A stretch of 13,652 nt of DNA from Methanobacteriota archaeon. Its GTDB lineage: Archaea > Thermoplasmatota > JASEFT01 > JAUWIS01. This document shows positions 1 to 6,964 of this stretch, in pieces. Under the pieces are notes generated by a model that was not told where the DNA came from, ran no database searches, and was given only the letters and a program-made list of their open reading frames with translations. A program made the translations under genes and the position numbers. The stretch spans positions 1 to 13,652 of the forward strand of contig JAUWIS010000009.1 in NCBI GenBank assembly GCA_030605245.1, written 5' to 3'. Each line of letters starts with the position of its first letter. The first letter of the stretch is position 1.

Positions 1-1064
1 AAACTTGTTGGTTTCCTGACCATTCCCATTTTCACTGCCCATGCATAATCCACAGGCATAACAGGTTTCTCAGGTTCAGTTTTCTCTTTGATTGCCCCTT
101 TTTTCACAAGTTTTTTATAGGTTTCATTGATTTTTTTGTCAAACTCATCAAATGAATCCGGTACTACAGCGCCTGCTTTTTTCAATACCCTGTTTTTTGC
201 ATCTGCTGTTTCCAGTTTACCGGATGCAAGAGCGCCTGCATGACCAAACTGGACTTCTGCTTTGAACATTTTAGCGCAGGTGCCGATGCACCATGCAACA
301 ACCGGTTTTTTGATTTTTTTATTTTTTAATGCTTCTACGATCTCATACTCATCTGTTCCGCCAACCTCACCCAAGAGAACAATCATTTTTATTTCAGGGT
401 TTGCTTCGTATCTCATTATATGATCTATGAAAACAGAGCCGGGATACCTGTCACCACCAATTGCAACACCTTCATAAACACCGTCTGTGTTTCTAACAAT
501 GATATTGTTAAGCTCATTTGACATACCACCCGATTTTGAGATATATGCTACACTGCCAGGCCTGTACAACCTGGATTCAATGATGTTGTCTATCATTCCG
601 CCAGTATTACCAATCTTGAATGCCCCTGCCTTTAAACCACCGACAGTAGCAGGCCCTATAATTGTTTTTTTCCTTTTTTTTGCCTCAGCAGCAAGCTCTT
701 TTTCCCTGCGCTCAGGTATGCCTTCAGCAATAATCGCTACTGTTTTTATGGAATCATAACCTAATGCCTCCATTGTTGTTGGATACGCTGATCTGAAGGA
801 TGCGAAATTAACAAGTACATCAGCTTTAGGATGATTTTTTACCGCATCCTTAAGTTTCTTATAAACAGGTACGAGTATTTCGTCCCTGCCAAAGAAGGCT
901 TTATGAAAACCATCCCTGCCAGATGGATTAATCATCGCCGCAACAGATGGTATTTCCCTTTTACAGACATAATCAAAATCGAGCATTCTCTGAACTGCAT
1001 TCCTTTGCATACCATACACAATTGCCTGCGTGTTTTTATCAAACAAATCATACCCTTTTTTCAT
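1..1064 (-). CDS. aclA: ATP-citrate lyase subunit A (AclA), 3' end cut by window edge
   Basis: Large subunit of the two-subunit ATP-citrate lyase, which cleaves citrate with CoA and ATP to acetyl-CoA and oxaloacetate in the cytoplasm. The visible 354 codons match the middle of eukaryotic ACLY almost throughout: MLDFDYVC near residue 29, VLVNFASFRSAYPTTME, AIIAEGIPE, TIIGPATVGG, FKIGNTGGM, SKSGGMSNELNNII, DGVYEGVAIGGDRYPGS, then CIGTCAKMFKAEVQFGHAGA. In that last block His275 sits where ACLY carries its phosphohistidine. The CoA-ligase part is therefore seen and the citrate-synthase-like C-terminal domain should lie beyond the left edge; the family is about 600 residues. The ATG at 1064 is preceded by a purine-rich GGGGGAAA and overlaps the stop of a mini-ORF by ATGA. 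It is the third gene of an acn-aclB-aclA operon. Its 5' end exists in two further, non-productive copies just upstream. Confidence 0.95.
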   Translation of the reverse strand, partial: MKKGYDLFDKNTQAIVYGMQRNAVQRMLDFDYVCKREIPSVAAMINPSGRDGFHKAFFGRDEILVPVYKKLKDAVKNHPKADVLVNFASFRSAYPTTMEALGYDSIKTVAIIAEGIPERREKELAAEAKKRKKTIIGPATVGGLKAGAFKIGNTGGMIDNIIESRLYRPGSVAYISKSGGMSNELNNIIVRNTDGVYEGVAIGGDRYPGSVFIDHIMRYEANPEIKMIVLLGEVGGTDEYEIVEALKNKKIKKPVVAWCIGTCAKMFKAEVQFGHAGALASGKLETADAKNRVLKKAGAVVPDSFDEFDKKINETYKKLVKKGAIKEKTEPEKPVMPVDYAWAVKMGMVRKPTS

Positions 1065-1117
1065 TTTAATTTCCCCCTTTTAGTGCCTTTATCAAACAGG
1101 TCATACCATTTTTCCAT
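1061..1117 (-). CDS. 18-codon mini-ORF, second decoy copy of the aclA start
   Basis: Encodes MEKWYDLFDKGTKRGKLK and stops at a TGA that overlaps the true aclA ATG by ATGA. A GGGGAGGGAG ribosome-binding site precedes it; this lies inside the 3' end of the first mini-ORF. It differs from the first copy by Lys2Glu and Asn11Gly. Like the first copy it could relay ribosomes from aclB to aclA, or lower AclA output relative to AclB. Confidence 0.4.
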   Translation of the reverse strand: MEKWYDLFDKGTKRGKLK

Positions 1118-1118
1118 T

Positions 1119-1172
1119 TCAACTCCCTCCCCTTTTAGTGTTTTTATCAAACAGGTCATACCATTTCTTCAT
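1119..1172 (-). CDS. 17-codon mini-ORF, first decoy copy of the aclA start
   Basis: Encodes MKKWYDLFDKNTKRGGS and stops at TGA. Its ATG overlaps the aclB stop by ATGA and is preceded by GGAGGGAG, so ribosomes leaving aclB could restart here. The stop lies one base before the next mini-ORF. It resembles the AclA N-terminus and has no domain of its own. It is probably a duplication by-product that may tune translational coupling; whether a peptide accumulates is unknown. Confidence 0.4.
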   Translation of the reverse strand: MKKWYDLFDKNTKRGGS

Positions 1173-2446
1173 TTTCTCCCTCCTTTCAGGCCCATGGAAA
1201 CAATCCTTGTCATGTGTGTTTCAGGGCCATAGACCTCAACTGGAACACCAAGGGTACTCCCTAAATCCTTCATCATCTTCAATCCTTGTTGATAGTTTGG
1301 TCCTCCTCTCCTCACATATATTTTTACCCTGTTCTCCATAAGTTTTTTCTGGTAGTCTTTCAAGGCCCTTATTATGCCTTTGAATGTTTTTGCAACATCA
1401 GTAAAGTTTGCTATACCACCACCAATTATGAGTGTTTTTCCTTTCGGGTTCTTTTCACGCGTCATCAAATCAAGAACTGTTTTCGCATACTGATAGGTGA
1501 ATTCTTCAGATGGATTACCAGAGTATTCACCATAGTTAGCGAGTTCTTTACCAAAACCTAGGTCTGAGATTGTATCAGCATAAACTACAGACGCACCACC
1601 TCCTGCTACAAGCGTCCAAACTCTTCCCTTTGGGTTCAGGATTGTGAGTTTCAGGGATGCGCCTGTTTTAGAATCCAGATTTTTGATGTATGCTTCCTCC
1701 CTGCCGAGTGTTCTGCCAAACGGTGCAGGAAAAACTATTTTACCCCATTTACTACCTGATTCAAACTCGCCTGTGTCATCAATCTTTGCAGCCATGTCCA
1801 GAGGCACAACCCTGTTTTTTACGACAATAAAAGGATTTATTTCAAGGTAAGCATAGTTCAAATCAGAATAAAAACTGAAAAGCGCATGAATGAATCCTGC
1901 AATCAGTTTTTTTCTTCCCTCTGGAACATTCCTCAGGATTTTCTTGATTTCCTTCTGGTCTGTTTTTGAACTGACTGGAACAAGGAGCTTCTCGGATTTT
2001 GTATCAACATCACCAACATTTATACCACCATGATGATAAAATAAAATTTCATCACCCTTTCTCACAGATCTTATGCAGACATAGTATTCATCCTCCTCAT
2101 TATGGATTATAAACGGTTCAACTATGAAATGCGTTAGTTTTCCTGTAACATTTTGAACTGTAATGTTTTTATTCATTCTTTTTGTGATCCATGACTCAGC
2201 ATCTTTGAATGATGCATTCAGAAGCAGAAGCTTGTTTTTACCTCTTCTTTTAATAAGCTGATCAGGTTTAACAACAAGTTTTTGTTTTAAAAGCCAGGGA
2301 TATTTTTTTCCAAGTTTCTTGAAATCTGTTTCAGGTGTTATCTGAACAAACCTGTTTTCTATCCTGTGCTTTCCATCAGAATATTCCTCCAACAATCGTG
2401 CCATCATGGTTTTTCCATCATACTCCCTGATTGCTCTCTGCGCCAT
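1169..2446 (-). CDS. aclB: ATP-citrate lyase subunit B (AclB)
   Basis: ATP-grasp subunit of ATP-citrate lyase, matching the N-terminal third of eukaryotic ACLY from end to end. It carries PWLLKQKLVVKPDQLIKRRGK (ATP-grasp), LTHFIVEPF, EEDEYYVCI, GGINVGDVD, YLEINPF (metal and nucleotide site), SKTGASLKLTILNPKGR, TLVAGGGASVVYADTI (citrate-binding part), NYGEYSGNPSE and VRRGGPNYQQGL. Length (about 425 residues) fits the roughly 400-residue bacterial AclB. I prefer the ATG at 2446 because GGGGTGA lies just upstream and the resulting MAQRAIREYDGK lines up with the start of human ACLY. A GTG at 2455, overlapping the aconitase stop, would add three residues. The stop overlaps the first aclA-like mini-ORF. 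AclB supplies the ATP and citrate chemistry and needs AclA for CoA cleavage. Confidence 0.95.
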   Translation of the reverse strand: MAQRAIREYDGKTMMARLLEEYSDGKHRIENRFVQITPETDFKKLGKKYPWLLKQKLVVKPDQLIKRRGKNKLLLLNASFKDAESWITKRMNKNITVQNVTGKLTHFIVEPFIIHNEEDEYYVCIRSVRKGDEILFYHHGGINVGDVDTKSEKLLVPVSSKTDQKEIKKILRNVPEGRKKLIAGFIHALFSFYSDLNYAYLEINPFIVVKNRVVPLDMAAKIDDTGEFESGSKWGKIVFPAPFGRTLGREEAYIKNLDSKTGASLKLTILNPKGRVWTLVAGGGASVVYADTISDLGFGKELANYGEYSGNPSEEFTYQYAKTVLDLMTREKNPKGKTLIIGGGIANFTDVAKTFKGIIRALKDYQKKLMENRVKIYVRRGGPNYQQGLKMMKDLGSTLGVPVEVYGPETHMTRIVSMGLKGGRK

Positions 2447-2451
2447 ATTTT

Positions 2452-4353
2452 TCACCCCATATTCAGTAATCCGCCTGCAAATAAAATATTTTTCTGCCGA
2501 TCTGATAACTCATATTTCAGGTTAATTTTCTTGTTTCTTGTAATATTTTCAAGAACAATGTTTTCGTTCTTTTTTATTTTTTCTTTCACATCTTTTATCT
2601 CAATTTCATCATCTTTATCTATCAAATCATAATCTGAATCGTTTTCAAAAATCAATGGCAGGATTCCAAAGTTTATCAGGTTCGCCTTGTGGATTCTTTC
2701 TATAGATTTTGCGATCACTGCTTTTACACCAAGATACATTGGGCATAATGCTGCATGCTCCCTGGATGAGCCCTGACCATAACTCAGGCCCCCAACAATG
2801 ATGTTATGCAAGTTTCCCTTATTTGACAGACATCTTTCAGCAAATGTTTGGTCAACCGGTTCAAAAACATGCTTTGAGTACTCAACAATGTTTGACCTGT
2901 ATTTCAAAAGTTTACCGGCAGGCATGATATGGTCTGTTGTTGTTAAATCACCAACCTTTATCATAATTTTACCTTTAATACCCTCTGGCATAGGCTCATT
3001 TTTTGGTAATGAAACAATGTTTGGACCCCTGTATATTTCAACATCTGCTTTCTTTTTTATTATCATTGAATCATCAACTAAAAAAGACTCAGGCATCTTT
3101 ATCTTTGGACAATTCCCAAACTTTCTTGGGTCTGTGAGTTTACCATTTAATGCTGAAACAGCAGCAGTCTCAGGTGAAACAAGGTAAACATTAGCGGATT
3201 TTGTTCCTGACCTTCCAAGGAAATTCCTGTTGTTTGTTCTCAATGAAACAGAGTTTGTACGCGGTGACTGGGAATTCCCAATGCAGAAACCACACGCAGA
3301 CTCAAGTATTCTCGCACCGGCGGATATCATATCAGCCAATCCACCGTTTTCCGCAATCATAGATAAAACCTGCCTGGAACCTGGTGCTATGCCAAAACTA
3401 ACATTTTCCGGTATTTTTTTATTCTTTAATATTTTTGATACAATCATCAAATCATGATAAGATGAGTTTGTGCAGCTGCCGATAAGAACCTGATCAACAT
3501 CCATCCCTTCAATCTCCTCAACCTTTTTCACATTCCCGGGACTGTGAGGGCATGCTACCATGGGTTCTATCTCATCAAGGTTTATGTTAATGATTTTATC
3601 GTATTTTGCATCATCATCTGCTTTAAGTTCGGCCCATTCATTTTCCCGGTTTTGCATCCTCATAAACTCTTTTGTTGACTCATCAGATGGGAAAACAGAG
3701 CTTGTGACACCTGTTTCAGCGCCCATGTTTGTAATTGTTGCCCGTTCAGGAACAGACAAATTCTTTATTCCATCCCCACCATATTCTATTATGTATCCAA
3801 CATTTCCTTTTGTTGTTAGTATTTCTAAAACCTTTAAGACTACATCCTTTGCAGAGGCCCAGTCTTTCAGTTTCCCATTTAGATTTATTTTCATAACCTT
3901 TGGTTTTGGTATGTAAAAAGGTTTACCGCTCATAGATACAGCGACATCAAGACCGCCTGCACCTATAGCAAGAGAACCAATTCCGCCGGCTGTTGGTGTA
4001 TGGGAATCAGAGCCGATGAGTGTTTTGCCTGGTCTGGCAAACCTCTCAAGATGAACCTGATGACATATACCGTTCCCTGGACGCGAAAAAAATATGTTGT
4101 ATTTTTCAGCAACTGTTCTCAGAAACTCATGGTCATCAGCGTTTTCATATCCAACCTGCACAGTGTTATGGTCAACATAACTGACAGAAAGTTCTGTTTT
4201 AATGCCTTTTATTCCCATGGATTCAAACTCAAGATAGGCGGCCGTACCAGTTGCATCCTGTGTAAGTGTCTGATCAATTTTTATACCGATTTCATTTTTA
4301 CTTTCATCAACAATATGCTTATCAAGGATTTTCTCAACAATATTTTTACCCAT
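2452..4353 (-). CDS. acn: Aconitate hydratase, short single-chain type (633 aa)
   Basis: Interconverts citrate and isocitrate via cis-aconitate, using a 4Fe-4S cluster, in the cytoplasm. Visible signatures are DATGTAAYLEFE near residue 33, GNGICHQVHLERFARPG, LIGSDSHTPTAGGIG, IGSCTNSS with Cys294, and ESACGFCIG with Cys354 and Cys357. These three cysteines are the expected cluster ligands. The C-terminal swivel domain is fused, with GDLTTTDHIMPAG and GSSREHAAL (substrate-binding Arg/Ser near 530). At 633 residues it is the compact aconitase type, shorter than AcnA/AcnB (about 750-900), and too long for a separate isopropylmalate isomerase subunit. It heads the operon with aclB and aclA, which supports citrate as the substrate rather than homoaconitate or isopropylmalate. 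The ATG at 4353 has a TATA box 25 bp upstream. Confidence 0.94.
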   Translation of the reverse strand: MGKNIVEKILDKHIVDESKNEIGIKIDQTLTQDATGTAAYLEFESMGIKGIKTELSVSYVDHNTVQVGYENADDHEFLRTVAEKYNIFFSRPGNGICHQVHLERFARPGKTLIGSDSHTPTAGGIGSLAIGAGGLDVAVSMSGKPFYIPKPKVMKINLNGKLKDWASAKDVVLKVLEILTTKGNVGYIIEYGGDGIKNLSVPERATITNMGAETGVTSSVFPSDESTKEFMRMQNRENEWAELKADDDAKYDKIININLDEIEPMVACPHSPGNVKKVEEIEGMDVDQVLIGSCTNSSYHDLMIVSKILKNKKIPENVSFGIAPGSRQVLSMIAENGGLADMISAGARILESACGFCIGNSQSPRTNSVSLRTNNRNFLGRSGTKSANVYLVSPETAAVSALNGKLTDPRKFGNCPKIKMPESFLVDDSMIIKKKADVEIYRGPNIVSLPKNEPMPEGIKGKIMIKVGDLTTTDHIMPAGKLLKYRSNIVEYSKHVFEPVDQTFAERCLSNKGNLHNIIVGGLSYGQGSSREHAALCPMYLGVKAVIAKSIERIHKANLINFGILPLIFENDSDYDLIDKDDEIEIKDVKEKIKKNENIVLENITRNKKINLKYELSDRQKNILFAGGLLNMG

Positions 4354-4373
4354 GAAAACCGAATTAAACTCAC

Positions 4374-4383
4374 GATATATAAA
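4374..4383 (-). promoter_or_regulatory. TATA box of the acn-aclB-aclA operon
   Basis: On the minus strand GTTTATATATC lies about 25 bp before the aconitase ATG at 4353, the spacing expected for an archaeal leaderless promoter. The acn-to-regulator gap is very AT-rich and also holds the divergent promoter, so a regulator bound there could act on both. Confidence 0.7.
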
Positions 4384-4472
4384 CTTTATTATTTATATAA
4401 AATATATGAATAAAATGTAAATATGGAAAAAAAATTTGCTATTTTTATACAAAATTATAGAAAAATATTTAT

Positions 4473-4481
4473 CTTATAAAA
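4473..4481 (+). promoter_or_regulatory. TATA box of the divergent regulator gene
   Basis: CTTATAAAA lies about 20-24 bp before a GTG at 4496. This leaderless geometry matches other genes in the window and supports that GTG over the upstream TTG at 4436. Confidence 0.5.
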
Positions 4482-4495
4482 TCTTTACCTGTACC

Positions 4496-5530
4496 GTGTT
4501 ATCAAAAAATGAGGAAAATGTGCTTTATACATTAATCAGGTACCCTGATGAAAGCAACATTGAGCTTTGCAGAAAAACAAAAATGAAATACCCAACGTTT
4601 GTGTCAATAAAAAAAAGACTGATGAAAGAAAAATATTTCAGAACAATTAATGTTCCATTGCTCCAAAACCTTGGGTCCGAACTCCTTGCTGTTATTTATT
4701 CTGATTTCAACCCCAGCGTGACAGCAGAAACAAGGATAAAGAAAACAAGGAAAACAATAGAGGTTTTTGATGAGCTTTTCCTTTCTGTTGGTGAAACCCA
4801 GAATGGTTTCTCATTTTCATTTTCAAAAAACTATTCTGACATAGCAAGAATAAACGATATCAGGATAAGGGTTTACACGGAAATGGGTGTTCTTGGAAAT
4901 GAGAGACCAAAGGAGGTGATATTCCCGTTTTCTGTAAGCAGGATTTACAGGTTTTTTGATTATACAGAATTGCTTAAAAAGGATTTTGGAATAAAATCAG
5001 ACAGCGAAAAACAGAATTGGGATTTCTTCCAGGCAGATAAAAGAACATCATTGACAAAAAATGAGAAAAACATTTACTCTGAACTTATAAAAGACCCTGA
5101 AGGCAATGACAAAAATCTTGAAGAAAAACTTGGTATTTCGCGCCATACAATATCAAATGCGAGAAAAAAATTTAAAGAAAACAACCTGATAAAAACAGTA
5201 AATCTACCAAACCTCGGCAAACTTGGTTACTCTATCCTTGTATTCTCGCACCTGATGCTGCATCAGAAAAAGGGTGTGGATGAAAAACTTGCTTCCAACC
5301 CTTCAAAGGTTTTTTTTGCATCAAGGGGCCCTGAAAAGATAATACTGTCTGTGTATAAAAACTATGAGGATTTCAGGCGCGACTCGGCAAACACGATGAA
5401 ATACCTGAAAGAAAACAACCTTCTGATAAGCGAGCCTGTCATAAGACCCCATTCCATTGGCGCTATGATTGTTATAAAGGACATGGCCTTTGGGCCTATA
5501 ACTGAGAAGATACTCGGGCTGAAGGGATAA
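4496..5530 (+). CDS. Tandem-duplicated helix-turn-helix regulator, Lrp/AsnC-like halves
   Basis: Likely DNA-binding regulator, 344 residues from the GTG start. It consists of two homologous halves. SKNEENVLYTLIRYPDE near residue 3 and TKNEKNIYSELIKDPEG near residue 187 each start a helix-turn-helix. Each is followed by a matching KTINVPLLQNLG / KTVNLPNLGKLG block and an alpha-beta region of about 100 residues that resembles the Lrp-type sensor domain in size and hydrophobic pattern. An in-frame TTG at 4436 would add 20 residues, but the extension is lysine- and tyrosine-rich and unlike the fold. No membrane segments are seen. The gene is divergent from acn-aclB-aclA with a gap of about 140 bp, so control of citrate metabolism is a plausible inference. 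Ligand and target are unknown. Confidence 0.75.
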   Translation: MLSKNEENVLYTLIRYPDESNIELCRKTKMKYPTFVSIKKRLMKEKYFRTINVPLLQNLGSELLAVIYSDFNPSVTAETRIKKTRKTIEVFDELFLSVGETQNGFSFSFSKNYSDIARINDIRIRVYTEMGVLGNERPKEVIFPFSVSRIYRFFDYTELLKKDFGIKSDSEKQNWDFFQADKRTSLTKNEKNIYSELIKDPEGNDKNLEEKLGISRHTISNARKKFKENNLIKTVNLPNLGKLGYSILVFSHLMLHQKKGVDEKLASNPSKVFFASRGPEKIILSVYKNYEDFRRDSANTMKYLKENNLLISEPVIRPHSIGAMIVIKDMAFGPITEKILGLKG

Positions 5531-5546
5531 AAAAGAATTAACTACG

Positions 5547-5596
5547 TACCCCTACTTTTTATTAAAAATAGAAAAATTTATAAATATGTAGGGGTA
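5547..5596 (+). promoter_or_regulatory. fic1 promoter: 9-bp inverted repeat bracketing the TATA box
   Basis: TACCCCTAC (5547-5555) and its exact reverse complement GTAGGGGTA (5588-5596) flank the TATA box TTTATAAATA (5577-5586). The second arm ends 9 bp before the fic1 ATG and overlaps the expected transcription start. A dimeric or looping repressor bound to both arms would block TBP and polymerase. The arms are the only GC-rich patches in an otherwise AT-rich stretch. Confidence 0.7.
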
Positions 5597-5605
5597 TAAT
5601 ATGTT

Positions 5606-6496
5606 ATGGTAAGAATAAAAAAGAGGATTCATGGCAGGCAAACATATTATTATCTTGAGCATACATTAAGGGAAAAAGGTAAAATACAGAAAAAAGAAAA
5701 ATATTTAGGTAAAAGACTCCCGAAAAACATTGAGGAAGTAAAAAAAAGATTTCTTTCTGAAATTTACAGAGAAAAATGGTATCCTCTGCTCGATAAAATA
5801 AAGGAAAATTTTTCCAAAGAACAAAAACAGACATCGGAAGTTGCTAAAGAAAAAGAAATAAAAAATTTCATGATTAGATTTACTTATGATACCCAGAGAA
5901 TAGAAGGCTCGAAATTAACATTAAGAGAAACCGCAGACCTGCTTGAAAAGGGTATTACACCAAAAGCAAAATTTATTCATGATGTAAAAGAGGCAGAAGC
6001 GCACAAAGAAATATTTTATGATATAATGAACTACAAAAAGGACTTATCCTTACAAATTATTTTATACTGGCACAAAAAACTATTTGAAAATACAAAACCT
6101 GAGATAGCAGGCAAAATCAGGAATCATCAGGTAGCAATTTCAGGAAGCAGATTTATGCCACCATTCCCTGCTGAAATATATCCCTTGCTCAGAGAATTTT
6201 TCAGATGGTATGTCAAAAACAAAAACAAGCTGCATCCTGTAGAACTCGCTGCTGGCGCGCATTTAAAATTTGTAACAATACATCCGTTTACAGATGGAAA
6301 CGGCAGGATATCGCGCCTGATAATGAATTTTGTTTTACATAGGTACAACTATCCTGTGTTTAACATTCCCTATGAGCACAGAGCAGGTTATTATAATGCC
6401 TTAGAAAGATCCCAAACAAAGAAATTTGATCCTATCTTCCTGCAGTGGTTCTTCAGAAGATATATAAAGGAACATAAGAGATATTTAAAAGAGTGA
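5606..6496 (+). CDS. Fic-domain protein (fic1), class II with N-terminal inhibitory helix
   Basis: Fic proteins usually transfer AMP, or another phosphate-linked group, from a nucleotide to a hydroxyl on a target protein. The core motif is complete: HPFTDGNGRISR at residues 226-237, with catalytic His226 and nucleotide-binding Asn232, Arg234 and Arg237. An inhibitory motif TQRIEG (96-101), of the [S/T]xxxE[G/N] type, lies N-terminal to it. It should hold the enzyme off by placing Glu100 near Arg237 (class II Fic). Residues 1-36 form a small basic module, VRIKKRIHGRQTYYYLEH followed by GKI and YLG, that recurs in fic2 and resembles the start of some IS transposases. The ATG at 5606 is leaderless, 25 bp past a TATA box. 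Substrate unknown; a regulator, or a toxin carrying its own antitoxin helix, both fit. Confidence 0.9.
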   Translation: MVRIKKRIHGRQTYYYLEHTLREKGKIQKKEKYLGKRLPKNIEEVKKRFLSEIYREKWYPLLDKIKENFSKEQKQTSEVAKEKEIKNFMIRFTYDTQRIEGSKLTLRETADLLEKGITPKAKFIHDVKEAEAHKEIFYDIMNYKKDLSLQIILYWHKKLFENTKPEIAGKIRNHQVAISGSRFMPPFPAEIYPLLREFFRWYVKNKNKLHPVELAAGAHLKFVTIHPFTDGNGRISRLIMNFVLHRYNYPVFNIPYEHRAGYYNALERSQTKKFDPIFLQWFFRRYIKEHKRYLKE

Positions 6497-6616
6497 GAAA
6501 ACCTGGTGTGAACATTTATGGAAATCCAATTGAAAATATCTTTTTATTTTTCTGGAGCTGAAAAGGGTTATGGTTGGTGGTGGATGGCTGGTTTTTTTCT
6601 TGGACCTTAAATTATC
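6497..6616. other. Gap between fic1 and antitoxin gene: G-rich repeat and T-tract
   Basis: fic1 and the toxin-antitoxin pair converge here. GG-rich segment 6565-6591 contains seven runs of two or three G with short loops, formally capable of a two-tier quadruplex. It is followed by a T7 run (6592-6598) that could terminate fic1 transcription in archaeal fashion. A related G-rich segment lies at 7289-7313 on the other side of the toxin-antitoxin pair. No gene seen. Confidence 0.4.
6559..6583 (+). repeat. G-rich direct repeat, copy 1 (left of toxin-antitoxin pair)
   Basis: Core TGAAAAGGGTTATGGTT followed by GGTGGTGG. It matches 7289-7313 at 22 of 25 bases, and an upstream TCTGG is also shared. 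The two copies bracket the toxin-antitoxin genes in direct orientation 730 bp apart. Confidence 0.5.
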
Positions 6617-6964
6617 CTAATCTAGCACTTGGATCTCTAATCTACCCCTCTCAAATGGAAGCAGACTTACCAATGCCTGTGCTTTAGCTCCTATAAATCT
6701 TGCAATCTCAGGTGGAATCGTAACTATTAGAGAATTCCCGGATTTTCTCACTTTGACTTTTCTTTCCAGACCGAACAACTTAAGCTTCTTCACTTTTTTC
6801 TCCACTTCTTCCCAAACCTCATCAGAGATGTATTCATCTCTGCAACTTGTACATACAGCTCCTGGCCTCAATCCAAAGTCTATGCCAAGATGCTCAACAT
6901 GAATTTGTGCTTCAACCAGCTTCCCTCCGCATCTACAAGGATGGGATAGTACTTTCTTTTTCAT
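6617..6964 (-). CDS. Antitoxin: YgiT-type zinc finger fused to AbrB/MazE-like domain
   Basis: Probable antitoxin of 115 residues with two modules. Residues 10-41 carry Cys10-x-Cys12 and Cys38-x2-Cys41, the zinc site of YgiT/MqsA-like antitoxins. The linker is acidic then lysine-rich. Residues 70-115 (VKVRKSGNSLIVTIPPEIARFIG) are a swapped-hairpin AbrB/MazE/SpoVT DNA-binding domain, taking the place of the helix-turn-helix usual in MqsA. The ATG follows directly on the TGA of the upstream toxin gene with no gap, so the two are translated together. Toxin-first order matches mqsRA and higBA. The DNA-binding part should repress the shared promoter upstream of the toxin and the zinc part probably contacts the toxin; both roles are inferred from family knowledge. 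Confidence 0.82.
   Translation of the reverse strand: MKKKVLSHPCRCGGKLVEAQIHVEHLGIDFGLRPGAVCTSCRDEYISDEVWEEVEKKVKKLKLFGLERKVKVRKSGNSLIVTIPPEIARFIGAKAQALVSLLPFERGRLEIQVLD

Larger units (their letters stand above)
1061..1172 (-). repeat. Triplicated aclA start region between aclB and aclA
   Basis: Read on the minus strand, a unit of ribosome-binding site, ATG and about 11-14 codons occurs three times, with ATGs at 1172, 1117 and 1064 (periods 55 and 53 bp). The first two units agree at 38 of 42 bases from the ATG. The third, the true aclA start, agrees with the first at 32 of its first 36 bases and then continues into the gene. The peptides begin MKKWYDLFDKNT, MEKWYDLFDKGT and MKKGYDLFDKNT. 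The first two copies run into stop codons, so every base between aclB and aclA belongs to a repeat copy. Confidence 0.9.

Noticed and set aside
831..1232. Plus-strand ORF opposite aclA and the triplicated region
   Set aside because: It is antisense to well-conserved aclA and its repeated segments come from the aclA triplication; no protein character.
2798..3187. Plus-strand ORF of about 129 codons inside aconitase
   Set aside because: Shadow frame antisense to a strongly conserved gene; no motifs.
4436..4495. TTG-initiated 20-residue extension of the HTH regulator
   Set aside because: The extension has no domain character, starts with TTG, and covers a TATA-like element well placed for the GTG at 4496.
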